Origin: JAVKMO01 sp031539345 | Lineage (GTDB): Bacteria; Bacteroidota; Bacteroidia; Chitinophagales; Chitinophagaceae | Length of the DNA: 64,000 bases | Assembly (NCBI GenBank): GCA_031539345.1 | Contig: JAVKMO010000010.1 | Coordinates: 1-64,000, forward strand | Direction of reading: 5' to 3' | Shown: positions 53,026 to 62,425 of the stretch, piece by piece | Layout of the letters: each line of letters starts with the position of its first letter | How positions within the stretch are numbered: the first letter of the stretch is position 1 | Program-made: the position numbers and the translations under genes | Notes under the pieces: generated by a model | Databases searched by the model: none | The model's input: the letters and a program-made list of their open reading frames with translations, nothing else | What the model was told of the DNA's origin: nothing

Positions 53026-53212
53026 AAAAACCACACGGAAGAAATCTGCGTAAAAAAAGCAAATTTTTCAATCCAAAGTATGAGCAAAAACCTGTAACAC
53101 AGAACAAGACTAACTTTCAAAAAAAAAATGACACATCCAGTTGAGCCAAAACCGTAGGACAGTACAAGACGAGATTTCAAAAAAAAAATAAGTTTGACGT
53201 ATCAAGTCGAAC
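53026..53212. repeat. Three degenerate ~60-bp tandem repeats in the intergenic region
   Basis: The 328-bp gap between the divergent FISUMP and TonB-receptor genes contains three degenerate units, each beginning with an AAAACC motif (near 53027, 53087 and 53148). Units two and three share an ACAAGAC, then TTTC plus an A10 tract, and AAGT/GT-GAGC/CGAAC tails. The period is 60-61 bp. No gene is visible here. Confidence 0.5.
53189..53196 (+). promoter_or_regulatory. Candidate -7 element of the TonB-receptor gene
   Basis: TAAGTTTG matches TAnnTTTG, 54 nt before the start codon, inside the third degenerate repeat unit. Confidence 0.4.
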
Positions 53213-53249
53213 TATAACATCTATCTATTCTCCATAAATTCCATACAGC

Positions 53250-55514
53250 ATGCCTTCATACCACATGCCTTCATACACACAATTATTCTTCTTGTTGTGT
53301 TTTATCTCAAATATTATTTTGGGACAAAAATCACAACTTGTTTTTGTTGATTCTGTGTCGAAAGTTCGGTTACAATTTGTAACTGTTCAAAATGAACAAA
53401 ATAAACTGTTTAGTGTATCAGACGAAAATGGAAATGTGTCTATTGCAGATATCGAAAAAAACAATTTTATACGCATACAGCGCATGGGCTATGAATCAAA
53501 AACAATTGCAGCTTCATCGCTTCGTTTAAAAGATAAACAATCAACTATTTATTTAATTAAAAGCAATTCCAATTTGGACGAATTAGTAATTAGTAGCTCT
53601 TCTCGTTACGGTGTTTTTCAACCAATTAGTCAACTTGATATTCATATTCGCCCGATAAATACGTCGCAAGATGTGCTTAGAATTGTTCCTGGTTTATTTA
53701 TTGGTCAGCATGCTGGCGGCGGCAAAGCGGAACAAATTTTTTTAAGAGGTTTTGACCTTGACCATGGAACAGACATCAATATCTCGGTTGATGGAATGCC
53801 TGTCAATATGGTTAGTCACGCACACGGACAAGGATATGCCGATTTACATTTTGTGATTCCAGAGTTAATTCAAACAGTGAATTTTAATAAAGGTCTTTAT
53901 TTTGAAGACAAAGGAAATTTTACAACTGCAGGTTTTGTTGAATTTAAAACGCAAGATTATTTAGAAAAGAATTTTGCGAAAATTGAAGTTGGACAATTCA
54001 ATACATGGCGAACGGTGGCAGGCGTTAATCTTCTTGCGGCAAAAAGACAAAAGCGAACTCAAAGCCTTTATTTTGCAGGCGAAGGGTTTTATTCAAAAGG
54101 ATATTTTGATGCACCACAAAATTTCGACCGCTTTAACGGCATCTTAAAATACAACGCACAACTCAACCCAAACACTTATTTAAAAGCATCATTAACAGGA
54201 TTTAAAAGTAAGTGGAATGCGTCTGGGCAAATACCCAACCGAGCTGTTTTAGACGGCACCGTTAATTTTTATGGTGCAATAGACGACAACGAAGGTGGTG
54301 CAACATCAAGATACAATGCAAACGTTGAACTAGTCAACCATTTGAATGACGGTAGTGTTTTGCGCAATCAACTTTTTTATTCCAATTACAACTTTGAACT
54401 CTATTCTAATTTTACGTTTTATAAAGAAGATTCTATCAATGGAGACCAAATAAGACAAAAGGAAAACAGACATATCATCGGCTCTAACGACAGCTATGAA
54501 AAAGAATTTTTTATAGGCAATTTTAAAACAACAACAAAAGCTGGCTTTCAAATGCGATATGACCAAGTTGATAACATCGAATTAACAAGAACAAAAGACA
54601 GAAAAATCAATCTACAAGAAATGCAATTCGGCAACTTAAATGAAATGAATGTTGGTACTTATTACTCCCAACAAATTGCATTCAACGACAAATTCAGCCT
54701 AACCGCCGCAATGCGCTTAGATTATTTCCACAACCATTACGACAATCAATTAGCACAAAATGCATTGTCTTCTGAATCATTCATTTTTTCTCCCAAACTC
54801 AATTTTAATTATCGCCTCAACAAGGCGGTTCAATTCTATTTATACAATGGAAAAGGCTTTCACAGTAATGACACAAGAGTTGCCGTACAACAAAATGGAA
54901 AAAAAGTTTTGCCGCCTGCTTATGGTTCTGACTTAGGTGGCATATTTAGAATTGGAAAAAAAATAGTTGTCCAAACCGCTATTTGGTATTTATGGCTTGA
55001 CCAAGAATTTGTTTATGTTGGAGACGAAGGGGTTGTTGAACCGGGAGGACAAACACAAAGATTTGGATTTGATCTTTCTGCCCGAGGTGAAATCGTTAAA
55101 AATCTTTATGCTGACATTGACGTAAGTCTTGCCAAACCTTCTGCACTCAATGTTCCAACTACAGCAAACTATTTGCCTTTAGCCCCAAGATTCACAAGCG
55201 TGGCTGGCTTAACATATAAACAACCAAGCGGCCTAAACGCAAGTTTGCGGTATCGATATATGGCAGACCGTCCTGCGAATGAAACAAACACTGTTGTAGC
55301 AGAAGGATATTTTATTGTTGATGCAACCCTTTCTTATGCAAGCAAAAAATGGGAAACAGGAATTTCAGTTCAAAATCTTTTGAATACAAAATGGAAAGAA
55401 ACACAGTTTGATACGGAAAGCAAATTAAAAAATGAACCTGCCCCTGTTTCAGAAATTCACTTCACGCCAGGGTCTCCTTTTTTTCTTCGATGGAATGTCA
55501 GCCTTTTTTTTTAA
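53250..55514 (+). CDS. TonB-dependent outer membrane receptor
   Basis: 754 residues. A signal peptide ends IILGQ, then comes a carboxypeptidase-regulatory-like N-terminal domain (about 25-105) and the plug, with PGLFIGQHAGGGKAEQIFLRGFD near 145. The His-rich loop VSHAHGQGYADLHFV (about 190) is striking and may bind a metal or metal complex. The barrel follows and ends in the aromatic terminal strand (RWNVSLFF). The start is duplicated: the first 5 codons MPSYH are repeated, so ATG 53250 or 53265 may be used. A -7 candidate is at 53189. Substrate unknown. The next co-directional gene is a secreted unknown. Confidence 0.9.
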   Translation: MPSYHMPSYTQLFFLLCFISNIILGQKSQLVFVDSVSKVRLQFVTVQNEQNKLFSVSDENGNVSIADIEKNNFIRIQRMGYESKTIAASSLRLKDKQSTIYLIKSNSNLDELVISSSSRYGVFQPISQLDIHIRPINTSQDVLRIVPGLFIGQHAGGGKAEQIFLRGFDLDHGTDINISVDGMPVNMVSHAHGQGYADLHFVIPELIQTVNFNKGLYFEDKGNFTTAGFVEFKTQDYLEKNFAKIEVGQFNTWRTVAGVNLLAAKRQKRTQSLYFAGEGFYSKGYFDAPQNFDRFNGILKYNAQLNPNTYLKASLTGFKSKWNASGQIPNRAVLDGTVNFYGAIDDNEGGATSRYNANVELVNHLNDGSVLRNQLFYSNYNFELYSNFTFYKEDSINGDQIRQKENRHIIGSNDSYEKEFFIGNFKTTTKAGFQMRYDQVDNIELTRTKDRKINLQEMQFGNLNEMNVGTYYSQQIAFNDKFSLTAAMRLDYFHNHYDNQLAQNALSSESFIFSPKLNFNYRLNKAVQFYLYNGKGFHSNDTRVAVQQNGKKVLPPAYGSDLGGIFRIGKKIVVQTAIWYLWLDQEFVYVGDEGVVEPGGQTQRFGFDLSARGEIVKNLYADIDVSLAKPSALNVPTTANYLPLAPRFTSVAGLTYKQPSGLNASLRYRYMADRPANETNTVVAEGYFIVDATLSYASKKWETGISVQNLLNTKWKETQFDTESKLKNEPAPVSEIHFTPGSPFFLRWNVSLFF

Positions 55515-55515
55515 A

Positions 55516-55558
55516 AGAACATAAAGTTCTACAATAAAAGAATAATGAAAATTTTCAT
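55516..55558. other. Small palindromes after the TonB-receptor gene
   Basis: AGAAC-ATAAA-GTTCT (55516-55530, 5-bp stem) is just past the stop. A perfect 14-bp palindrome ATGAAAATTTTCAT follows at 55545-55558. Neither has a U-tract of terminator quality; they may be a weak terminator or an operator for the next gene. Confidence 0.3.
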
Positions 55559-55669
55559 AAGCCGAACAAAAAAATAGTAATAATATTAGCATGTCTAAAT
55601 AAATAGACTTTTTTATATTCGTGAGCGTAGTGATGTGGGTTGGCATTTTTTATTTTTTATTTTTTATCC

Positions 55670-57094
55670 ATGATTTTGACTTTTTCAAAACACAGACTCA
55701 TTTCCCCTTTCGCATTTTTTTTTATTTGTATAGGGTATTCTTTTTTGATTATCCCCAATTCTATGGGTCAGGCCAAGAAGTCCGCAGTAGGCCCCGTGCC
55801 TAACAAAATCATTAAAACAACGAAAGGCAATAAACCCGGCTCGGTGGATTCGCCTCGTCAAGCAGCATTAAAAAATTATACAATTCTAGGCTTAGGTATC
55901 AAAGCCATTACGCAGGCAAAACCGCTGTTTACAATTGTTGGCAGAAACATGGGGGCAGTGGCACCAAAATGGGTAAAGGTTCAAATATTCGGAATCAATA
56001 ATTCATTTACAAGTCAATTAAAAACAGACACCCGAGTGGTTGATTGCCAAATCACTAAATGGGGTTCTTCTTTGATTCAGGTTCAAGCACCTAACAAATT
56101 AGTTGGCGGATTTTATAGAGTACAACTTACAATAGGCAAAACAGTACATAATTTAGACACGCGCTTGGCGGTTGCTGGTGTCTCTCATTATGAATTAGAA
56201 AATTCAACAGCTAAAAATATTTCTAAAAGCAACAACACCAATTCTACAACATTCATTGTTATTAAAGGCGTTGGTTTTGGAAAAGAACATCCTGTCAATT
56301 TTATTAAAATAGGAAACGAAAGAATCCAAAATTTCACAATATGGAACGACACTGTAGTTGCAGCTTTATTGCCATTAACAATAAAACCTGGCTTTATTTA
56401 TGACGTTACAGTAAGAAACAATATGGGTGCACAATTTACTTCTCTTAATGACAAGGAATTAAAGTTTCAATATCCTGGCATATCGAGCGTTGCAAGCACT
56501 GTTGATGAAAAAGGTAAATTAAAAGGCAAGGTAATTGGTATTGGATTTGTGTCTTTTAATCAAGCAGATCCAAAAAAAATAGATGGAGAACTTTTTTTTA
56601 ATGATATTAAAATTTCAAATACGCCTGTATGGAAAGCCAATCAAATTGACTTTGTCGCGAATTTTTTACGTGCAGGAAAATATTTGCCAAAAGTAGTTCT
56701 TAAACGCAAAGAAGGAATTAGCGGAAAAATAAAAACAATTAATTTGTACTCAAGCGACAGTATTTACATTACGAGTAAAATCAACTATTCTGTAAAAAAA
56801 ATATTTGGAGCTTATTATGCTTTATCCCTTAGAGAAACAAAATCAAACAATCAAAAATTCAATAATTACAGTTCTTTTACTTACACATTGCCAGAAGACG
56901 CAAAAATTAGTTTGAGCTTTTATGACCCTTCTGGTATACGAAAAATAGGGATGCTCATCACCTCAGAACAAGTACACAAAAAAGGGCGACATGAAATTGT
57001 CTTTACCAGAACAGACCTTGTGCCTGGTAGATACTTATTTGTATTGGAGGTGGATAAAAACATCAAAATCCCGTATCCATTCATCAACGAATAA
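55670..57094 (+). CDS. Secreted protein of unknown function with Ig-like C-terminus
   Basis: 474 residues from ATG 55670, which opens MILTFSKHRLI and a long signal peptide ending NSMGQ. A longer frame would start with TTG at 55640. No enzyme motif is recognised. The chain is beta-rich with paired segments PLFTIVGRNMG and FIVIKGVGFGKEHP, as in IPT/TIG-like domains. The last 80 residues (SLSFYDPSGIRKIGMLI, PGRYLFVLEVDK) resemble FlgD-like/T9SS sorting-type C-terminal modules. Probably exported and possibly surface-attached. It lies between the TonB receptor and ppiD on the same strand. Confidence 0.55.
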   Translation: MILTFSKHRLISPFAFFFICIGYSFLIIPNSMGQAKKSAVGPVPNKIIKTTKGNKPGSVDSPRQAALKNYTILGLGIKAITQAKPLFTIVGRNMGAVAPKWVKVQIFGINNSFTSQLKTDTRVVDCQITKWGSSLIQVQAPNKLVGGFYRVQLTIGKTVHNLDTRLAVAGVSHYELENSTAKNISKSNNTNSTTFIVIKGVGFGKEHPVNFIKIGNERIQNFTIWNDTVVAALLPLTIKPGFIYDVTVRNNMGAQFTSLNDKELKFQYPGISSVASTVDEKGKLKGKVIGIGFVSFNQADPKKIDGELFFNDIKISNTPVWKANQIDFVANFLRAGKYLPKVVLKRKEGISGKIKTINLYSSDSIYITSKINYSVKKIFGAYYALSLRETKSNNQKFNNYSSFTYTLPEDAKISLSFYDPSGIRKIGMLITSEQVHKKGRHEIVFTRTDLVPGRYLFVLEVDKNIKIPYPFINE

Positions 57095-57160
57095 TTGAGT
57101 ACAATCATTTTGTTTATTATTTATTGTTCATTTTTTCATTAAAAAAACAGACTTAAAGTT

Positions 57161-59257
57161 ATGTCATTGATTCAAAGAATTAGAGATAAATCGGCTTTGT
57201 TAATTTTCATTTTAATCGCTCTTAGCTTAATTGCATTTGTCTTACAAGATGCTTTTGTAGGAAGAACGGGAAATTTATTTGCAGAAAATGGAAGCCAAAT
57301 TGGGCAAGTGGGAAGTGCCCCGATTGAAAAAAAAGAAGTCGATGACCTTTATGACAAAACCACCGACAATTATAAAAAACAACAAATGACGATATCTGAA
57401 GAGATGCGTTATTTAATTTTAGACAACGTATGGAATAATATCACCTTCTCAAAAGTGAGTGCTTTAGAGCAAGAAAAAATCGGCATCAACATTGCACAAA
57501 AAGAATTTGATGAAATATTTTTTGGACAAAACGTACACCCTTATATCAGACAACAATTTACAGATTCAAAAACTGGTGCATATAATGAAGAAAGCGTAAA
57601 AAATTATTTAATACAAGTACGCAAACTCAAAAATGACAATCCTGAAAAAATATCATTCTTAACCTATTTTGTTAAGCCAATTTTAGACGCAGAATTAACA
57701 GAAAAATTAACCACATTGTTTTCTTCTGCTGTTTATTTCCCAACATGGATGACAAAAAAAATCGAAGAAAATGCCAATGTTGTCAGCGCAATTAAAGCTA
57801 CACAAATTGCTTATACAAGTCTGCCCGATTCTGCCTATCACGTGAGCAAAGAGGAGATTAAAAAATACATAGAAACAAACCACCCAGAATTACAACTCAA
57901 AGCAAAAACTAAAACTTTACAAATTGTCAGCTTCTCTATCACGCCTTCTAAAGAAGACAGTGCCGTGGCTTTAGCAAAAGCAAATGCAATAAAAGAAAAA
58001 TTACAAAACACGAGCGACTTAAAGAAAGCCTTGTTGCTCAATGGGGCAGATAAAAATTATGTCAATTCATTTATCCGCTTAAAAGATTTTCCAGAAGCTG
58101 AACAAAAAACAATTTCTACTTTAACCCCAAAGCAAATTGTTGGACCAATACTGAACAATTCAAAAATCGAATTAACAGTATTGTTAAATAAAAAAGAAAT
58201 TCCTGATAGCATAACATGTAGACACATTCTAATTGCAACAAACGGAAAGATAAGTCGTAGCGACAGCCTCGCAAAAAAAATCGCAGATAGTATGCCCTAT
58301 TATTTAGCACATGGATTTTCTTTTGAAGATTTAGTTACAAAATATTCTGACGACGATGGCTCGAAAGAAAGTAAGGGCGTTTATACTTTTCCTTATTCAC
58401 AATACGGTGGCTTAGTCAAAGAATTTGCAGACATGGTTTTTTTTGGTAAAACTGGCGAAAAAAAAGTTGTAAAAACATCTTTTGGTTATCATTATATCGA
58501 AAATATGAAACAAGCCAAAAGTCAAACAGCCTATCAAGTTGGTTTTATTCGTAAAAACATTGAGGCAAGCAAAAGCACAATTGATAGCATCAACCAAATT
58601 GCACTTAATTTTACAACTCAGGTCAATCAGGCTGACCAATTCGCTACTGAGGCCAATAAGGCAAAATTGAGCGTTTCTATGGCCGCTGTTGACGAAAATT
58701 CATACCAATCTTCGCTTGGTTATATCAGACCAATTGTGCGATGGGCGTTTGACAACAAAGTAAATGCTATTTCAAATATCATTTCTATTGGCGATAAAAT
58801 GTACGTGGCAACAATTACAAAAGAATTTAAAAAAGGGGATATCAACGTAAACGATGCTCCTTTTTATATTCAAAACAAAATTTTGCAACAGAAAAAAGCA
58901 ACTGCTATTATTGAAAAAAATAAGCCTTCTGCAACAAGTTTAGAAACAATTGCGGCGAATAATAACAGCACAATACATGTGGTTGATTCTCTGAGTTTGA
59001 ATAACTCCTTCGTTTCAATTTATGGTTTAGAACCCGCTTTAGTAGCAAGTGCTTTTAATAAGAACGCAAAAAACAAAACCTCGGTTATTGCTGGAAATTC
59101 TGGCGTTTACTATTATATCGTTAATGATATTCAATCTACGGAAAAAGGAAATCAGCCTGCTAATTTAACTGCAAAACAAAAACAAGTTAACAATGAAATT
59201 GAAAGCGTATTAAAAAAACAATACGTGATCAAAGACTTGCGAAGCAATTTTTATTAG
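57161..59257 (+). CDS. Periplasmic peptidyl-prolyl isomerase PpiD/SurA-like
   Basis: 698 residues. One N-terminal membrane anchor (ALLIFILIALSLIAFVL) follows MSLIQRIRDKS; then a SurA-like chaperone N-domain, and the parvulin domain around 345-450 with SITCRHILIATNGK, YSDDDGSKESKGVYTF and TSFGYHYI. The rest is coiled and helical, with a second degenerate PPIase-like region. It is expected to assist folding of exported outer membrane proteins. Full length for Bacteroidota PpiD. Confidence 0.93.
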   Translation: MSLIQRIRDKSALLIFILIALSLIAFVLQDAFVGRTGNLFAENGSQIGQVGSAPIEKKEVDDLYDKTTDNYKKQQMTISEEMRYLILDNVWNNITFSKVSALEQEKIGINIAQKEFDEIFFGQNVHPYIRQQFTDSKTGAYNEESVKNYLIQVRKLKNDNPEKISFLTYFVKPILDAELTEKLTTLFSSAVYFPTWMTKKIEENANVVSAIKATQIAYTSLPDSAYHVSKEEIKKYIETNHPELQLKAKTKTLQIVSFSITPSKEDSAVALAKANAIKEKLQNTSDLKKALLLNGADKNYVNSFIRLKDFPEAEQKTISTLTPKQIVGPILNNSKIELTVLLNKKEIPDSITCRHILIATNGKISRSDSLAKKIADSMPYYLAHGFSFEDLVTKYSDDDGSKESKGVYTFPYSQYGGLVKEFADMVFFGKTGEKKVVKTSFGYHYIENMKQAKSQTAYQVGFIRKNIEASKSTIDSINQIALNFTTQVNQADQFATEANKAKLSVSMAAVDENSYQSSLGYIRPIVRWAFDNKVNAISNIISIGDKMYVATITKEFKKGDINVNDAPFYIQNKILQQKKATAIIEKNKPSATSLETIAANNNSTIHVVDSLSLNNSFVSIYGLEPALVASAFNKNAKNKTSVIAGNSGVYYYIVNDIQSTEKGNQPANLTAKQKQVNNEIESVLKKQYVIKDLRSNFY

Positions 59258-59287
59258 TCGTGATTTTTTTCTGACCTCAAATTGGCA

Positions 59288-59983
59288 ATGAATTTTATGC
59301 TCACAGAAGAAGACTCTTATTGGCATAAAGGGTTAAGAAAAAAGTTGATTGAAACAATTGCAGCAAAAGGTATTAAAGACGAAAAAGTGTTGTCTATTAT
59401 GAATGCCGTTCCTCGACATTTATTTATCGACTCCGCTTTAATTAAATATGCTTACGAAAATAAAGCATTGCCAATAGAATGCGAACAAACGATTTCACAC
59501 CCTTTTACCGTCGCCTATCAAACGCAACTTTTAGACATTTCTAAAGACGACAAAATATTAGAAATTGGCACAGGCAGTGGCTATCAAACAATTGTATTAG
59601 CCGCTTACAAAGCAATGGTGTTTACCATTGAAAGGCAAAAAATTTTATACGATAAGTTTTCTGTCATGCCCTTATTAAAAAAATATCACAATGTCAAATG
59701 CTTTTATGGAGATGGTTACAAAGGGTTAAAAACGTATGCCCCATTTGACAAAATTTTGATTACCGCTGCTGTTCCAACTGTGCCACAGCAGTTGTTAGAA
59801 CAATTAAAACCTGGCGGAATTATGGTTGTGCCTATTAACACTGCAAATAAAACAACCCAAGAAATGAAAAAAATTATACGCCTATCGGCTACGCAATTTA
59901 AAGTAGAAACGTTCGACCAATTTCAATTTGTACCGATGTTAGAAGGAAAAAAAAGTGGCACATCAAAACATCTTATACAATAG
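59288..59983 (+). CDS. pcm: Protein-L-isoaspartate O-methyltransferase
   Basis: 231 residues from ATG 59288; an in-frame TTG at 59282 is less likely. PRHLFIDSALIKYAYEN and the substrate Ser-His region QTISHPFTVAYQTQLL precede motif I LEIGTGSGYQT near residue 95. The acidic FTIERQK follows. It repairs isoaspartyl residues with S-adenosylmethionine. Co-directional with ppiD. Confidence 0.93.
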   Translation: MNFMLTEEDSYWHKGLRKKLIETIAAKGIKDEKVLSIMNAVPRHLFIDSALIKYAYENKALPIECEQTISHPFTVAYQTQLLDISKDDKILEIGTGSGYQTIVLAAYKAMVFTIERQKILYDKFSVMPLLKKYHNVKCFYGDGYKGLKTYAPFDKILITAAVPTVPQQLLEQLKPGGIMVVPINTANKTTQEMKKIIRLSATQFKVETFDQFQFVPMLEGKKSGTSKHLIQ

Positions 59984-60120
59984 TTTTTCTTCACAGATAA
60001 GGCAAGCCTGTTGGTCAGTATGATTATTCATATCGAAAAAATTTGAACTTTGAATGTTTTTACATGACAAATATTTTGTGATATTGTTCTTGTTTTTATT
60101 GTATTAAAAATTTAAAACCC

Positions 60121-60519
60121 ATGACACTTTCCATCAACACCCCAGCACTTATATTCTCTGCTATCAGTTTAATTATGTTAGCCTATACCAATCGCTACAT
60201 TGCATTAAGTAGTTTAATCCGCAATTTACACGACCAATATTTAAAAGACCATTTGAATCAAAATGTCATTCATCAAATTCAAAATTTACGTAAACGCCTA
60301 CGTCTCATTCGGCGTATGCAAGCGCTTGGCGTGTTAAGTTTTATCAGTGCGATGGTGTCGATGGTTTTTATTTATTGGGAATATGAATTGGGTGCAAATG
60401 TGTTTTTTGCAACTAGCCTTCTTTTATTTACAGCATCGCTATCTTTTTCTTTAATTGAAATACAAATTAGCACACAAGCACTTCGTATTCAATTGGGAGA
60501 TATGGATAAAATTTCTTAG
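60121..60519 (+). CDS. DUF2721 membrane protein
   Basis: 132 residues with three membrane segments: SINTPALIFSAISLIMLAY at the N-terminus, LGVLSFISAMVSMVFIYWE near 75, and LLLFTASLSFSLIEIQIS near 100. Between them is a basic cytosolic loop (IQNLRKRLRLIRRM). This pattern matches DUF2721, whose function is unknown. It stands alone with about 140 bp upstream and no clear -7 element. Confidence 0.8.
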   Translation: MTLSINTPALIFSAISLIMLAYTNRYIALSSLIRNLHDQYLKDHLNQNVIHQIQNLRKRLRLIRRMQALGVLSFISAMVSMVFIYWEYELGANVFFATSLLLFTASLSFSLIEIQISTQALRIQLGDMDKIS

Positions 60520-60644
60520 TTTCTTTAGACATGTTTTTTCGTTTTGTCTATTTATCTCAATTCGGATAACAATGAACCTTTTGCAAAAATTGCTTTTTGG
60601 TCAGAATTGTTTTTAACATTACACGCAAACCTTTTTATACTCAC

Positions 60645-61781
60645 ATGAAATCAACTATCTATTTAGACAACGCCGCAACAACGCCTTTATTACCAGAAGT
60701 GAGTGCTGCTATGCGGCCTTTTTTAGAACAACATTTTGGAAACCCCTCTTCTATTTATAGCTTGGGGAGAACAACAAAAATGCACATTGAACAAGCAAGA
60801 GAAAGTATTTCAAAAGAATTAAATTGTAAACGTGGCGAAATTATTTTTACAAGTAGTGGCACAGAAAGTATCAATAAAGTGTTGTTTGCTGCAATATTAG
60901 ATTTGAATTGCAAACGCATCATTACCTCTGCGATCGAGCACCACGCAACCTTGCATACCATAGAACATTTGCAAAAAACCTTGGGCATTGAAGTGCAATA
61001 TGTCAACCTTCAAACAGATGGAACGATAGACGAAAATCATCTCGCAGACTTATTAAAATCCTCTTCATTAAAAACCATTGTTTCGCTATTGCATGCCAAT
61101 AATGAAATTGGGACGCTGACGAATATGTCGAATGTGAGTGCTCTTTGTCAAACGCACAAAGCCCTTTTACACATGGATACTGTGCAAAGTATCGCTCATT
61201 ACAAAATTGATTTAACGGCGTGTCCAATTGATTTTTTGTCTTGTTCGGGTCATAAATTTCACGGACCAAAAGGCATTGGGTTTGTGTATGTCAATGGCAA
61301 AAATAAAATTAGCCCTTTGTTATTAGGCGGAGGACAAGAGCGCAATATGAGAGCTGGGACAGAAAATGTGGCAGGTATTATTGGCTTGGAAAAAGCATTC
61401 CTATTAGCATATCAACACTTAGATGAAAACAAAGCTCATATTTTCAAACTCAAAACATATTTACACGAACAAATTCAAAACCGTTTTTCAAAGACAATAC
61501 TTTTTGGAAATCAAAATTTAAATGAAAGTCTTTATACCGTTTTAAATATTGGTTTTTTAAAAAATCCGCAAACAGAAATGTTGCCGCTGAGTTTAGACAT
61601 AGAAGGTATTTGTATTTCAAGTGGAAGTGCTTGTAGTAGTGGGTCAGAAAATCAAAGCCACGTTATCGCCGCACTCAAAAAATATCAAGACTATCAACCA
61701 ATTCGCTTTTCATTTAGCATATTGAATACGCTTGCAGAAATAGACCAAACAATTGCCGTATTAGACAAATTATTGAATTGA
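60645..61781 (+). CDS. Cysteine desulfurase (class V aminotransferase)
   Basis: 378 residues from ATG 60645, giving MKSTIYLDNAATTPLL. The longer frame starts with TTG. IIFTSSGTESIN near residue 65, HANNEIGTL near 150, DTVQS near 185, and CSGHKFHGPKGIGFVYV near 205 with the PLP Lys are all present. The catalytic Cys lies in SSGSACSSGS near 330. It resembles NifS/IscS types; which pathway it serves is not shown by neighbours (gmk, hemA). Confidence 0.93.
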   Translation: MKSTIYLDNAATTPLLPEVSAAMRPFLEQHFGNPSSIYSLGRTTKMHIEQARESISKELNCKRGEIIFTSSGTESINKVLFAAILDLNCKRIITSAIEHHATLHTIEHLQKTLGIEVQYVNLQTDGTIDENHLADLLKSSSLKTIVSLLHANNEIGTLTNMSNVSALCQTHKALLHMDTVQSIAHYKIDLTACPIDFLSCSGHKFHGPKGIGFVYVNGKNKISPLLLGGGQERNMRAGTENVAGIIGLEKAFLLAYQHLDENKAHIFKLKTYLHEQIQNRFSKTILFGNQNLNESLYTVLNIGFLKNPQTEMLPLSLDIEGICISSGSACSSGSENQSHVIAALKKYQDYQPIRFSFSILNTLAEIDQTIAVLDKLLN

Positions 61782-61849
61782 TTTTTTTATTTTGGCGTTG
61801 TCAAAATCATTGAATATAAATTGCTCCTTTCTTTTTTTCATCAATCTCT

Positions 61850-62425
61850 ATGGGTTCTGCGAAAGCCTCTCTTGTCATTATTTCAGCTCCTTCTGGTGCA
61901 GGAAAAACAACCATTGTAAAACATATTTTACAAACATTTCCGCAGCTCACTTTTTCTATTTCTGCAACAACAAGAAAAAAAAGAGACGGCGAAATTGACG
62001 GCGTTGATTATTATTTTTTATCACAAGAACAATTTCAACACCACATTAACAACAATGATTTTATAGAATGGGAAATGGTTTATGAAGGCAAATATTATGG
62101 CACGTTAAAAACAGAGATCAACAGAATTTGGAACGAAAATAAAACCCCCTTATTAGAAGTTGATGTCAAAGGAGCCATTCGTTTAATGACTGAATATAAA
62201 GACAGTGAGGCACAATCGCTTTTTATTCAAATCCCTTCAATTGCTGTTTTAAAAGAGCGTTTAGAAAAACGGGCTTCTGAAGATGCGGTAACAATTGCAG
62301 CAAGAATTGAAAAGGCAGCCTACGAATTACAATTTGTTAGTCACTTTAACCACGTTGTTGTAAATGACAAATTGGACAATTGCTTACACGAAGTAGAGCA
62401 AATTCTTACAAAGCATTTTTTATAG
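61850..62425 (+). CDS. gmk: Guanylate kinase
   Basis: 191 residues; phosphorylates GMP. P-loop SAPSGAGKTTIVKHIL at the N-terminus, SATTRKKRDGEIDGVDYYF near 40 and EVDVKGAIRLM near 110. The length is standard. The last 20 nt overlap the 3' end of hemA on the opposite strand. Confidence 0.95.
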   Translation: MGSAKASLVIISAPSGAGKTTIVKHILQTFPQLTFSISATTRKKRDGEIDGVDYYFLSQEQFQHHINNNDFIEWEMVYEGKYYGTLKTEINRIWNENKTPLLEVDVKGAIRLMTEYKDSEAQSLFIQIPSIAVLKERLEKRASEDAVTIAARIEKAAYELQFVSHFNHVVVNDKLDNCLHEVEQILTKHFL

